Below, in pieces: positions 25,602 to 36,539 of a stretch of 64,000 nucleotides of DNA. Both the position numbers and the translations under genes were made by a program. The DNA is from Daucus carota subsp. sativus (lineage: Eukaryota; Streptophyta; Magnoliopsida; Apiales; Apiaceae). Under the pieces are notes generated by a model. That model worked only from the letters and a program-made list of their open reading frames with translations, was not told the DNA's origin and did no database searches. The stretch covers positions 31,857,454 to 31,921,453 of the forward strand of contig NC_030389.2 of the NCBI RefSeq assembly GCF_001625215.2, written 5' to 3'. The stretch's first letter is position 1. Every line of letters starts with the position of its first letter.

Positions 25602-25891
25602 TGTAGAAAATAGCATAGTTACTTAGTTGCTTTTGTCTTGTGTTTGTATATTTGTAGCAAGTGTATGTTAGCCTTCTTTGTTTGTTTGCAGAGCTGTTCT
25701 TTGACTCTGCAGTTTTTTTGTCTTTAGGCAGTTGCTTTGTTTTGTTTCTACTAGTTGACAAGTTCAGAGGGTAGGATAGTATAACTTGGTATATATGTGA
25801 TAGCTTGCATAGTTTTTCAGTTTGAGAGAGAAAAGAGATTAATACAAAGCTTAGTATTTTTCTCAGATTTTATCTTGTTTAAATTTCTTCA
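25602..25891 (+). repeat. 3' LTR of copia 1
   Basis: It is the same length as the 5' LTR, begins TGTAGAAAATAGCATAG and ends TTTCTTCA, then host ACATGG follows. Confidence 0.95.
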
Positions 25892-25979
25892 ACATGGTTA
25901 ATATGATAACATTTCTCAGCCTTTCCATTTTTATATACTCTGGAGTTTGAAGAAACACATTCTTCCCTCTGCAAATAAC

Positions 25980-27430
25980 CAACTCCGGTTCACAATTAAG
26001 TAAAACACAACAATGCCACTAAGTTTGATCAAACAAGTCGTGCCTTTCATCTTCATGTTAATGTTCGTTCGATGTTTATCTTGCACTACTCATCACAAAC
26101 AGTACATTCTCCGGTTTAAGTTCTCTATGCTGAATATGTTCGACGGCTTTTGGCTTGGAGTCATGGAACTCCAGTTTTGATTGCTGTGATTGGAAACGAG
26201 TTGTTTGCAGTTCACATTCGTGTGAGATAATAGCTCCGCACCTTGACAGCATCATCAGGCCTTATTTAGACTTCAATAGTGTGGCAAATCCAAGAATCTT
26301 TGACCACATTTACAGCTCAGATCCTTGATGATCCTTAATATCTGCTTTAATAGTATAGGAGGGGATATTACAGGAGAAAAGTTGGCGAATCTTACTAGAT
26401 TAGTTCGCCTTGACATGAGTAGAAACAAATTTAATGGCTCCATTCCTGCAGAATAATTCCACTTAAGGTTTCTGCAGGTTCTTGATTTAAGTGGAAGTTG
26501 GAAAGCTTGCAGATATGAGGACATTGAAGTTGGATAAGAATTTTCTTGATGGAAATATTCCGGTACAGATGGGGAATCTCACAAAGTTGCAGCAACTTTC
26601 TATTAACCAGAATAAATCCAAAGTGTATTGTTTCTCAAATGTCTTTAAGATCTTGCAAAATTGAAGGAGACATTCCAGGATGGATTTCCACAAGAAATGA
26701 TCTTGATATTCTCGACCTCAGTAACAATCACCTCACAGGAAGACTCCCGCAATGGCTTGCTGAGATGAATGTTGGAAGTTTACTACTGTCAGATAACAAC
26801 CTTACTGGTTGAATTCCTTATCACCTATTTAAATCTTTAAATTTATGATTCTTGGCTCCCCGAAGAAACGATTTTGATGGGGAGTTGCCAGGAAATATAG
26901 GCCAAGCTAAGAAACTCAAGGTACTAATGCTTTCTGGAAACAAATTTGGGCTCATTCCAAAGTCTGTTTCCAGTTTTTAATCCTTTTGGCTTACTTTATT
27001 ATGTAGATCTCTCATCCTGTGTCATTTTCCACACTAACAGGTATCCTTGCACAAGGCGACATAAGTTTTCTGTCAAGCTGCCTAAGGGCCTACCAATCTG
27101 ACAAATCTTGAATATCTTGATTTCCATGACAACAACATTACAGGTAAATTTCCCAGAATATATTTCCCAATTATCTGAACTTCAAGTTCTGAGTCTATGT
27201 AACAACTCTCTAATCGGCTCACTAGCATCAACCTCATTCTGCAACCAAAGTGACCTTCGAATACCTTTTTTTTTGTAAGGGTGACCTTCGAATACTTGAT
27301 CTCTCAAGTAACAATCTTGATTGAAGTATCCCTTCAGAGATGGGAAATCTAAAGGGAATGATTTAAGGTGACATTGTGTTTTGGATGGGCATGGGTACTG
27401 ACAATATAATGGTAAATAATGAGAAATGTA
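25980..27430 (+). pseudogene. RLP pseudogene 3
   Basis: A copy related to pseudogene 2, with its upstream region (20000-20254 plus 25892 onward) split by copia 1. It reads VPFIFMLMF signal peptide remnants, then VRLDMSRNKFNGSIPAE, an open piece 26546-26812 with DIPGWISTRNDLDILDLSNN and LTGRLPQWLAEM, and later degenerate LRR and FPEY / SSNNLD fragments. Part of the mid-LRR is deleted (near 26615 it jumps from INQNK to PKC), and stops are frequent. The membrane segment is absent. Confidence 0.85.
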
Positions 27431-28325
27431 GCAAATCTCCTCAAGGCATCAATTTGTCACCTACAAAATCAATAGATGATGAGCAACCATGAACACCATT
27501 CTCACAATCTCATATCTGTGTATTAATATATTAAACTTCAGAGTTCATACTAAACTAGGAAATCTGCAATAACGATTTATGCATGAGCTTGATTACCAAC
27601 ATTTCGCTTTGCATGCACTTGCTACTGTGGCAAAGCATACATGACTTCCGGTATTATATATGTCAACAAAAAGTAATGCTATGGTTTCTTAGAAAACACT
27701 TATCAGAATTGATTTAAGTTTTACTTATCGGAGTTGATTTAAATTTTTTTCTTTTTTTTTAAGATAATGGAGGAACTTATATATCATACTTCTTATATTA
27801 TTTATTATTGAACATAATTATCTAAAAGTACATAATGCATTGACTTATTCAAATAACAATTAAGGTGAAGCGGGATCGATAGCAAGTCTATTATTACGGG
27901 TAGTTTCTATAAATGATCGGACTAATGACGTATACAATACTTTAATTCTCAGTGTGAATGTTACATAAAAACAAGTCATTTAGGTTGGAAATCGATTGGA
28001 GCGGATCCTTATATTAGAAAATTATATTTTTAATGTAAAATTTTAAAAAAATTCGCAAAAGTTAAAATAATTGAATCATCTTTTAATTTCATCAAAAACT
28101 TAAGCTCATAGATATTTTTTTTTGTCATTTTTGAAAATTACCTTACCTACCTCTGCATCAAACTTGGAAGAGCAACTGCATATTCACTTATGCAAACACA
28201 TTAATCTTGTCTCAAGTTTGTTGGCGATCGCCATGACTGCTGGCAATCTAGGAAATTGAGTCAAGTAAAAAAAATAATGGTCACTGATCGCAACGAAAGA
28301 TCATAAGTGTTGAGCCGCAAAGAGC
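27431..28325. other. Non-genic RLP flank
   Basis: It contains another copy of the flank module (GGAAATCTGCAATAACGATT near 27560, also at 31790), then AT-rich unassigned sequence. No gene is visible. Confidence 0.5.
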
Positions 28326-28333
28326 TATATTGC

Positions 28334-28919
28334 CAGTGGCAAAACTAGAAAGGGGCGCTATGTAAATACTCCCTCTATACCGCATGTTCTTTACGTTAAT
28401 TTTTGACACACATTTTGAGGCTCTTATAAAATTAGTTCTATAATATTTTTTTTAAATTTTTTTCCTGAATAAAAGTTTGATATTTAAACTTTTATTTAAA
28501 AAAATAAATAAATTAGAAAAACGTTATGAAACTATACTTTACGGGAGTCTCAAAATCGGTGCAAATAGTGAACGTAAACTATCCGGTAGTACGGAGAACA
28601 CATAATATTGTAATGATCTAACTTTCATTAGATGAAAATTTATACTACTAATTAATCGACCTCTTTATGTTTCAGTATATTGTTCATTTTTCACCGAGTG
28701 TATTACTTTTTCTAGTGTGTATTACTTTTGTTTTATGTGAATAAAGCAGCAGGTCTAGGTCAGTTTTATGCGACGATTTATAAATGTATACGCAATTTGT
28801 TTTATTTTTTAAAGAAGGGGTAACAAACAACATTAATCCACAAGAGACCTATAAAAAAAATTATATTTGAGTTAAGCTGGGGCAGCGGACCCCCAACCAC
28901 ATGGCTCCTTCCGCCACTG
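28334..28919. mobile_element. Non-autonomous hAT-type element
   Basis: The left end CAGTGGCAAAACTAGAAAGG and the right end CCTTCCGCCACTG are imperfect inverted repeats. They are flanked by TATATTGC (28326-28333) and TATACTGC (28920-28927), an 8-bp target duplication with one change, the size typical of the hAT superfamily. A Stowaway-like element is nested inside. Confidence 0.7.
28367..28600. mobile_element. Stowaway-like MITE nested in the hAT-type element
   Basis: It begins ACTCCCTCTATACCG and ends CCGGTAGTACGGAG. It shares TTGAATAAAAGTTTGATATT with the MITEs at 3.3 and 16.6 kb. Confidence 0.55.
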
Positions 28920-28934
28920 TATACTGCTCTACTG

Positions 28935-29050
28935 CTCTAGGCCTCACTCTGCACAAGGCTGAATCCTGAGGATTGATATGGGCACTTAAATGGATTGAAG
29001 AGAACATCAGTCGAACTAATCCCACTCTATCTATCAAGATTCTTTCTAAC
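28935..29050 (+). pseudogene. Possible LINE RNase H scrap
   Basis: The frame reads ALKWIEENISRTNPTLSIKI, which resembles the helix-and-strand core of RNase H-like domains in plant retroelements. It is short and without motif proof. Confidence 0.25.
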
Positions 29051-29079
29051 AGGAGTGTATTGATTCCAGAAAGTTAATT

Positions 29080-29938
29080 ATCTTGCTTGAGGACGTAATG
29101 AATCTGACGAGTCTTGAATATCTTGATCTCCATGACAACAACATTACAGGTAATTTCCCAGAGTTTTTTTTTGAATTATCATACCTTCAAGTTCTGCGTA
29201 ACAATTCTCTACATGGCTCACCAGCACCCAACTCATTCTCCAACCAAAGTAAACTCCAAATTCTTGATCTCTCAAATAACAATCTTGTTGGAAGTGTCCC
29301 TTCAGAGTCGGGAAATATAAAAGGAATGATTCTCCTTTTCGATCAAGATCAATGACTTGATGGTGAATTGGAAAAAGGCCACACAAGGTCTATCAAGTCA
29401 TAACCAACACATCTACTCATTGATTGACTTGTCGAAGAATAAGCTGTCAGGTGCTATTCCAGCTTCACTAGGAAATCTCAAGAGACTAAAACTACTCAAC
29501 GTGTCCAGTAATAAACTCTCGGGACATATACCACAAAATCTTGGGGATCTAGAGAGTTTAGAGACCTTGGACCTATCTAACAACAATATCTCAGGTACAA
29601 TTCTGCAATCATTTATGGAGTTAAAGCAACTATCCCTATTAGATGTAAGTAACAACAAGCTAAGTGGTAAAATCCAGCGAGGTGGACAAATGGACAGGAT
29701 AAATGATCCGCGATATTTTGCTAACAACAGGGGATTATGTGGGATGCAAATCAGGGTGCAATGTTCACAAGATGAGCTAACACTATATGCACACGAAGAG
29801 GGTGACGACAGTGAACAGGAATCATGGGTTTTGTGGGCAGGCCGGGGGGATTGGGTTCCCACTTGGTTTCATCTTATTAGTGATATCTTGTTCCGACATC
29901 AAAGCACCACTCTATTCACCATAGGCAAAGAGTAAGCC
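29080..29938 (+). pseudogene. RLP pseudogene 4 (C-terminal half)
   Basis: It begins mid-LRR with LTSLEYLDLHDNNITGNFPE, continues with SKLQILDLSNNNLVGSVP, then a frameshift near 29345 leads into VNWKKATQGLSSHNQHIYSL (the island-to-LRR junction). Next are LDLSNNNISGTI, the C-terminal cap GLCGMQIRVQC, and an acidic EEGDDSEQESW segment. A frameshift near 29840 destroys the membrane helix. The N-terminal half is absent, replaced by the LINE-like scrap and hAT-type element. Confidence 0.85.
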
Positions 29939-30057
29939 GTAGTTTTAACAGCTATATTACACCTTATAAGAGTCCTTAGACATTAGACCTTTCTATGATT
30001 GTAATGCTGTCAAGCACATAGAAATGTAGCAAATTTCCTTATAAGGTTTTTATCTGA

Positions 30058-31084
30058 CAGTAGTAAACTTCCAACATCCATCTCAGCAAGCCATTGTGGG
30101 AATCTTCCTGTGAGCTGATGATTACTCAGGTCGAGAATATCAAGATCCTTTCTTGTGGAAATCTATCCTGGAATGTCTCCTTCAATTTTGCAAGATCTTA
30201 GAGACATTTGAGAAAGCATACACTTTGGATTTATTTTAACACTGTTTTTCCAAATCATATTATTTCCTCCAATGTACATATTCTTCAAACTCTCCATCTC
30301 AAATAGCCAGGAGGGTGTTTCTCCAGAAAGCATATTACTTTCGAGCATAAGTGTTTCTAACTTGCTCATGTTTTGTAAAGATCGAGGGATCACACCTGAG
30401 AAACTGTTTTTTCTCAATGCCAAAGTGGAAATGTTTAACAAGTTTCCAATCCCACTTGGCATCTGCATCCGTAAATTATTATCCCTCAAATCCAAGCTTT
30501 CTTACCCCTTCAAATTCAGAATTGAATCTGGAATTGGTCCCGAAAATTTATTCTGGTTAATAGAAAGTTGCTGCAACTTTAATTGTGAGATTCCCCATCT
30601 GTTCCGGAATATTTCCATCAAGAAAATTCTTATCCAACTTCAATGTCCTCAAATCTGCAAGCTTTCCGACTTCCACTTAAATCAAGAACCTGCAGAAACC
30701 TTATTTGGAATAGTTCTGCAGGAATGGAGCCATTAAATTTGTTTCTACTCATGTCAAGGTGAACTAATCTAATAAGATTAGCCAACTTTTCTCCTGAAAT
30801 GTCCCCTTCTATACCATTAAAGGATATATTAAGGATCATCAAGGATCTGATGCTAATGTGGTTAAAGATTCTTGGATTTGCCACACTATTGAAGTGTAAA
30901 TAAGGCTCAATAATGCTGTCAAGGTGCAGAGAGCTATTATCTCACGTGAATGTGAACTGTAAAAAACTTATTTGAATTGGAGAAGGGACTGTTTGTGATG
31001 AATAGGACAAGATAAACATGGAATGAACATTAACATGAAAATGAAAGGCACAAGTTTGATAAAACTTAGTGGCTTGGCCATCAT
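30058..31084 (-). pseudogene. RLP pseudogene 5 (inverted copy of pseudogene 2)
   Basis: Read on the minus strand it follows pseudogene 2 almost base for base, from ATGGCCAAGCCACTAAG (31084) through IRLVHLDMSRNKFNGSIPAE, LETLMLESNMLSGETPSW and the IDFHKKGS region, to the break near 30050. The duplicated block including upstream DNA runs to 31291. Differences are a few per hundred bases. It is broken by the same kinds of stops and is not functional. Confidence 0.85.
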
Positions 31085-31294
31085 TCTGTTTTACTTAATT
31101 TTGTGAAGTAGAGTTGGGTATTACTAAAGATAAGCACATGTTTCTCCAAACTCCAGACTCTAGAGTGCATAAAAATGGAAAGGCCGAGTAATTTTATCAT
31201 ATCAACCCTGTGTATAATTTCAAACTTATTTTTTTCGTTTGAATGTTTAATTATTGGTTATCTTGAACTTATAATATTCATTAAAGCGCACTGC

Positions 31295-31640
31295 TCTCGA
31301 AGTTTGTCGGGGACGAGGCTACTTCTTGGGTTAAACCACAGTTGGATAATATCAAGGTAACAGTTGATGCGGCAACTTTCACAGATCAGTTAGCTTTTGG
31401 TATGGGAATGATTGCGAGAGATTATCGGGGAGAGTTGATTCAGGACAGGTCGTTGCTGCAACACGAAGTTGTTTCTCCAGAGTTGGCAGAGGCAATGGCC
31501 ATGAAGGAGGCCCTAAGCTGGATCAAGTCAAACAGATGGAACCGGGTGATAGTTGAAGCTGATTGCTTGTCAGTGGTGCAGGCCATCCGGAGCAAAGTTT
31601 CCATGTCTTCACCTTTTGGGTCGTGATCGATGAGCGTAAG
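31295..31640 (+). pseudogene. LINE-type RNase H domain fragment (5' part)
   Basis: The open frame has VTVDAATFTDQLAFGMGMIA, RDYRGELIQDRS, SPELAEAMAMKEALSWI and VIVEADCLSVVQAI. These match the RNase H-like domain (RVT_3 type) of plant non-LTR retrotransposons and its host-protein relatives, including the D, E and D acidic positions. A one-base shift near 31625 ends the frame where VIDERKN would continue. It abuts the end of the inverted RLP block at 31291. Confidence 0.75.
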
Positions 31641-31649
31641 AATATCATG

Positions 31650-32355
31650 CATGCATATAGCCTCTAAAATAATTCTTTTTACTCACAAAATCTACACCCA
31701 CAAAATCTACAGATGATGAGCACATGCAGGAACACCATTATGACAATCTCATATATATCTGTGTATTAATATAATATACTTCGGACAAGACTAGGAAATT
31801 TGGAGTAACGATTTATGCATGAGCTTGATCAGTGACATTTGGCTTTGCATGTATTTGCTGCTTTGGCAAAACATACATGACTTTCAATATCATATCTCAG
31901 TAAAAAGTAATGCTATGATTTCTCAAAAAAAAAACTTTTAATTTTTTATAAATTTTTTTGTAAGATAATGGAGGAACTTATATATCACACTTATTATATT
32001 ATTTATATTTAAACATAATTATCCAAAAGTACATGATGCACTTGAGGATGGAAAATCAATACGATTGGATAGCTGGAGATCAATACGTGTGGATCTTATC
32101 AGATTAATTGAGTGTATATTATGAGATTTAGGAGATGTGGTTTTATGAAAATTCCAAAAGGTGTATATTGGTGTTTGATTATATTTTTAATGTACAATTT
32201 TAAAATTTTTTGGGAAAGTTTACAAAATTGAATGATCATTTAATTTCATCAAACATTTAAGCTCACAGATAAAAATATTATTGTTATTTTGGAAATTATT
32301 TTACCTACGTATGCATTGCATATTAAGTTGAATTTTGTTCAATTAAGAACTTAAG
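31650..32355. other. Non-genic RLP flank
   Basis: It contains the recurrent module (CTAGGAAATTTGGAGTAACG near 31790) matching 27540-28000, including the TTATATATC...AATGGAGGAACTTA motif. No gene is visible. Confidence 0.5.
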
Positions 32356-32359
32356 CTAC

Positions 32360-32765
32360 ATATTTAATGGCTCAATTCGTGCACAACTATTTCAGTTAAT
32401 GTTCTTGCAGTTTCTTGATTTAAGTCGTAATTTGTTAAAGGGTGGTTTGAGTAGTGAAGTTGGCAAGCTCGAAGATTTGAGGATACTCAAGTTGTGAAGT
32501 GATTGGAAATATTGGATTTGAGAAATAATCGTTTCCAGATGCAGATTCCAAGTGAGATTGGAAGCTTGTCCAACATTTCCACTCTGGTGTTGAGCTAGAA
32601 GATAATATGTAGATCTCTCATCTAATGAACTATGGGGTGACATTCCTGTATATCATACCTTCAAGTTCTGAGTCTGCATAACAATTCTCTACATGGCTCA
32701 CTAGCACCCAACTCATTCTCCAACCAAAGTAAACTTCAAATTCTTGATCTCTCAAATAACAATAT
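32360..32765 (+). pseudogene. RLP pseudogene 6 (collapsed fragments)
   Basis: Short LRR pieces appear in order but with big deletions: FLQFLDLSRNLLKGGLSSEV, LEILDLRNNRFQMQIPSEIG, then a jump to SNQSKLQILDLSNN. Stops interrupt all of them. It keeps the RLP order, so it is an internally deleted gene rather than a capture. Confidence 0.75.
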
Positions 32766-32769
32766 ATAA

Positions 32770-33040
32770 CAGAATCTTCCCCATTGTATATATACACAGT
32801 TATTTAGTTAGAGTTTATGATAGTAATACCGTCGAGCACAGAGAAATGTAGCAATGTGTGTATATATATTTTATTCATGTAGCTATTTGAATAGTTTGGT
32901 TGAGTACTCTTTCTTTGTGTTGTAACACCCGCGTACATATAGTTATCTCTTATTTATGAATAGCGCAGAAATACAAGTAGTTATAGACTTATAGCATTAT
33001 TGTTTGTCCTCCAACTGCTTTTCCATGCAAGAAAGTGACC
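32770..33040. other. Intergenic spacer between RLP fragment and lipid-transfer gene
   Basis: No coding signal. It includes the 3' region of the minus-strand lipid-transfer gene. Confidence 0.5.
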
Positions 33041-33574
33041 TCAATTTACTCTGCATAAGAAAGCAAAATAAAAATCCATGAGAGCATATCGACTACTGTA
33101 TTATTGTGGATAGCTTTTACAGATAAAAAGCTTAGCCTATATTATGGGAAGCTAATGAAACGATCAGATCAGAGACACTTACGTTTTGCAATCGAATTCA
33201 GGATCAGCAGAGAATAGAAAAGGAAGTCCGCATTTTTCTGACAGAGAATCAAATCTTGGAATACGAGCAGCAGGATTAGCAGGAGCACCACGATTATATC
33301 TGCTCTGTGAAGTTGCTTCCTGGACGCAAGAACACAATTGTCTCCTTTCTGCTCGTGTCTTGGCTGTTGCACGTAGTGCTCTATACGCATTGCAGCACTC
33401 ACCAGATGGCTCTGGTTGATCACCTCTGGTATAAACATTGCAGACTGCTCCTGTTCTCTGTTCCTCGGGTGCACCACATGTTAGAGCTTCACCCGGCTTC
33501 ACCAGCATAAGAGCCGCCACCACCACCATTAATACCACTGCTAAGTATGCAACCTTTGCCATTAGTCTTACCAA
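33041..33574 (-). CDS. Non-specific lipid-transfer protein (type 1-like), two exons
   Basis: On the minus strand, exon 33574-33183 ends at donor AAAC|GTAAGT, and exon 33050-33041 follows acceptor TTATGCAG. Together they encode 133 residues, ending with a short last exon as is common in this family. Residues 1-31 are a signal peptide (MAKVAYLAVVLMVVVAALML core, cut near GEA|LTC). The mature part has the eight-cysteine pattern C-x11-C-x14-CC-x19-C-x-C-x31-C-x13-C. Known type 1 proteins have about 22 residues before the seventh cysteine, so this one has a 9-residue longer loop (YNRGAPANPAARIP). Such proteins are secreted, bind lipids in a hydrophobic tunnel and act in cuticle deposition or defence. 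A second Met at residue 5 is an alternative start. Confidence 0.85.
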
Positions 33575-33619
33575 ATATGTAAAGATGTTGAGGATGATGT
33601 TAGAGATAGACCATGGAAG

Positions 33620-33627
33620 TATTTATA
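33620..33627 (-). promoter_or_regulatory. TATA box of the lipid-transfer gene
   Basis: TATAAATA on the minus strand lies 46 bases upstream of the ATG at 33574. This leaves a short 5' leader, usual for this gene type. Confidence 0.6.
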
Positions 33628-34270
33628 GCATGGTTTGCGAAAATCGGACTTGATAAATTAGGTTTAACTAACGGTTAGGTTGTCAAATTTGGCTTTATCA
33701 CATTACAAGTAGATTACTATTTCATGCATGTTTAACTGATTTAACATGCCTCGGGGAGCTATACGTTAAATGAATTAGGCAAAGTAGACGAAATTACGCA
33801 AGTAGATGAATCCAGAAAACTGAAGGAACCCGTACATAAAATCAGACATAAGAATGGTGAGGCATGCATCACCATTCACCACATCAGGTGTACTAACAAA
33901 TCGTGTTCTTGTCCGGAAAAACGTTAGAAAGTTTTTTTTGCCCCCCAAAATTTAGAGCAGATTTCATTAATACGAAAGAGACTCAATCGGGACAAACTCC
34001 AAATTGATCATGCAACCAGGCGCTTTGTTTCAGATTGCTTAACTAACTGAATACAAATATTCTGAAAATTAAAATTAAGATGATGGTTTCTTGTGCAATC
34101 CAACCTGCATCTCCTCTGAAATCAGTAGTTTCACTATTGACCCTCACAATAATTTCATAGATAGTACAATGTTCAGAGGACTCGGTTGGCCTCATGTTAT
34201 GAACAGATATATTTTGTGAGAGGTGAGTACATGCGATTTTCACTACCTTTCCAAACGCACCCCAGCTATC

Positions 34271-34465
34271 TGTTGAGTGGGTTCAACCCAAGTCCCACAT
34301 CGGAAAGATAAAGAAGATTTATCTTGAATATAAGCAGCCAAAGAACTCCATTAGTATGAGGCCTTTTGGGAGGAGCCCGAAAGCAAATCCGTGCGGGTTT
34401 GGCCACGGCCCAGAGCGGACAATATCATACTAATGCGGAGTTCACGGGTGTTGCGCGGCCCAACA
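34271..34465 (+). mobile_element. TRIM-like LTR with adjoining primer site
   Basis: The 195-bp block starts TGTTGAGTGGGTTCAACCCA and ends GCGGCCCAACA. It is followed two bases later by TGGTATCAGAGCCAGG (34468-34483), the methionine-tRNA primer site. No matching 3' LTR is visible within the next 2 kb, so this is a 5' LTR with part of the interior. Confidence 0.65.
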
Positions 34466-34499
34466 AGTGGTATCAGAGCCAGGTTAAGAAGTTGATCTC

Positions 34500-34623
34500 G
34501 GGGTTGCGGGCTGCAGTTGTGTGATGTGGGGAGGCTCTCCAGAACTACGATTGGAGGTCTTGGGGTTGCGGGCTGCAGTTGTGTGATGTGGGGAGGCTCT
34601 CCAGAACTACGATTGGAGGTCTT
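34500..34623. repeat. 62-bp perfect tandem duplication after the LTR
   Basis: GGGGTTGCGGGCTGCAGTTG ... GATTGGAGGTCT at 34500-34561 is repeated at 34562-34623 with no change I can see. It lies in the interior of the TRIM-like element. Confidence 0.9.
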
Positions 34624-34699
34624 GGACGGCTTGTGTCGAAAGTCTTTCTGACAAAGTGACAAAGGTGGTCGGACGGCGTGTCCCGCAAGATGAGGAACT

Positions 34700-36500
34700 G
34701 ATGAGTCGCGGCGGTATAAGAGTCACAAGATTGGTGGTTCTTGGATTGAGTCTACCTGCCGGATACCAGCTATCGACCTATCGAAAGTGTTGTTGATGCG
34801 AGTCCTCCGGATCTCCCAATACACCGTAAAATTCATTTTCAACATAAACACGTCGCATAAAGCGAGACTCTCAAACACACAAATAATGACTCAGACAGAA
34901 AACAACGAAGAACCCAAATGAGTTTTCCGAATTTTGTGGAACAAAACTCGATTTTATTGAAGAAAAAACATACCGATTGAAAATTGAAAAGAAGAGAAGA
35001 GGTGTTGTGTGGATGGAGAATGAGCGGCTAGAGAATTGAGATGAGATGAAAGGTGACAGATAGGAATGGATAGAAGAGGCGGAGAAGGAGATGGAGGCGT
35101 CTAGGGTTAGAAGAAGATGGAGCGGCCGACTCTCATAAAATGTTGAAAGTTTAAGTTTCTAAGATTATAACAATCATGTCGGTGCTTTTTAGTTGTTACG
35201 TTTGGTTTTGTACCGGTGAAACTGACCAAAGTTTGACTGAAATTTATAAAAATTTATCAAATTGAAAAAATTTAAAAAAAATGTCACCAGAAATATTTTT
35301 TGAAAATAATAAAAGAGTGACTTATAATCATTGGTAAGAAATTAGTCAATTTGACCAACAAAAATAGAAATATGACAAATAAAAAGGAACGGACAGAGTA
35401 TCATTTAATGTTTATGAAAAAATACTTTATATATTTTTTTTGCTCAAATATAAATGCTCATAGAAAAATAGTATGAAAAAATGGTACGAATATTTATATG
35501 TACAAATAAATGTTAATAATTAAAAATATCTATAAACTTCTATATAATATAATAAAATAATTAATAACATAACAATGTTTAAAATTAAATAAAGTCATTA
35601 CAACACCATCAAACACATAAATAATATTTTAAGGGGTGTATTCAACCTGAATTTTAATAAATTTTATATAGTAATTTTTTTAATGGATCGTATCTGATTA
35701 TGATTTTATGCGGAATCTTGATAAAATATCGCAAAGTTGATGAGAGTTTTTATAATTTAAGCACAATTCTTAAAATACATTGAACAATCTCACAAAATCT
35801 ATTATTTTGTAAATTCCAAAAAGATACATTAACATTTGATATCATCAAATTTTAGTGAATTTTAAATAATATCAATTGAATGTCAGCAAATTTTAAAATA
35901 TAATTTGAAATTCTAATGAAATACCACCAAATTTTATGTGTAATTTAAATCTAAATTGAATATCCCACAATCTTGATACATTTTATAAAATCCAAGCTGA
36001 ATACACTCTGATTTCATAAATGAATTAAAATCTTTTAAAATCTCAATCTAATATACTCCTTAATCTCATAAGACGCTAAACCGATTCTTCATTTCAAAAC
36101 CGGTATTAGTTCACGAACCAAACCGGCCATTTTCCACTTTTATCTTTTGACTATAAACGATGTATTTATTTTTTCAAGACATTATTTTTTATTCTTAGAT
36201 TTTTTTTCTCATTAAATTTTACTCTTACAAAATTTTAACGAGATCTTTTTAGTTGATTATCTTTTTAGGCGTTAAATATGATATTGTCTAAATATCCAAA
36301 AAATACTTATATTCAGAATTATATAATTTTTTCAAGAAAAGGGTATATTCAATTTTTTTACATTATGCAAGAAATACTTATTTTAAATTTACTTAAAAGA
36401 CCCCGATAATTTTTTTTATGAATTATGTTCCTCGTAACAAAAAAAAAATATTAAAAAAGTTTTATACCATAAACCTTGCGCCAATCCTAACACTATTTTT
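34700..36500. other. Non-genic stretch upstream of the pentatricopeptide-repeat gene
   Basis: GA-rich sequence at 34980-35130 (GAAGAGAAGAGG, GGCGGAGAAGGAG) is followed by AT-rich DNA. GGAACGGACAGAGTAT near 35385 looks like one end of a MITE. No gene is supported. The last 100 bases before 36540 should hold the promoter of the next gene. Confidence 0.4.
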
Positions 36501-36539
36501 GGTATCCATTTTGGTTGCTAGCTTCCTCCCCCTACTACC

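Larger units (their letters stand above)
20255..25891 (+). mobile_element. Ty1/copia LTR retrotransposon 1 (decayed)
   Basis: Two 290-bp LTRs (20255-20544, 25602-25891) bound by TG...CA differ at about eight positions. Flanks ATATG and ACATG fit a 5-bp target duplication with one change. Internal order gag, protease, integrase, reverse transcriptase, RNase H is that of Ty1/copia. It sits in the upstream region of RLP pseudogene 3, whose sequence continues on both sides. Several stops and frameshifts plus an inserted foldback element make it non-autonomous. Confidence 0.95.

Noticed and set aside
33186-33653. Plus-strand frames over the lipid-transfer gene
   Set aside because: Shadows of the minus-strand gene with signal peptide and eight cysteines.
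34468-34483. tRNA gene suggested by GGTATCAGAGCC
   Set aside because: This is a primer-binding site complementary to a tRNA 3' end, directly after an LTR; no cloverleaf can be drawn.
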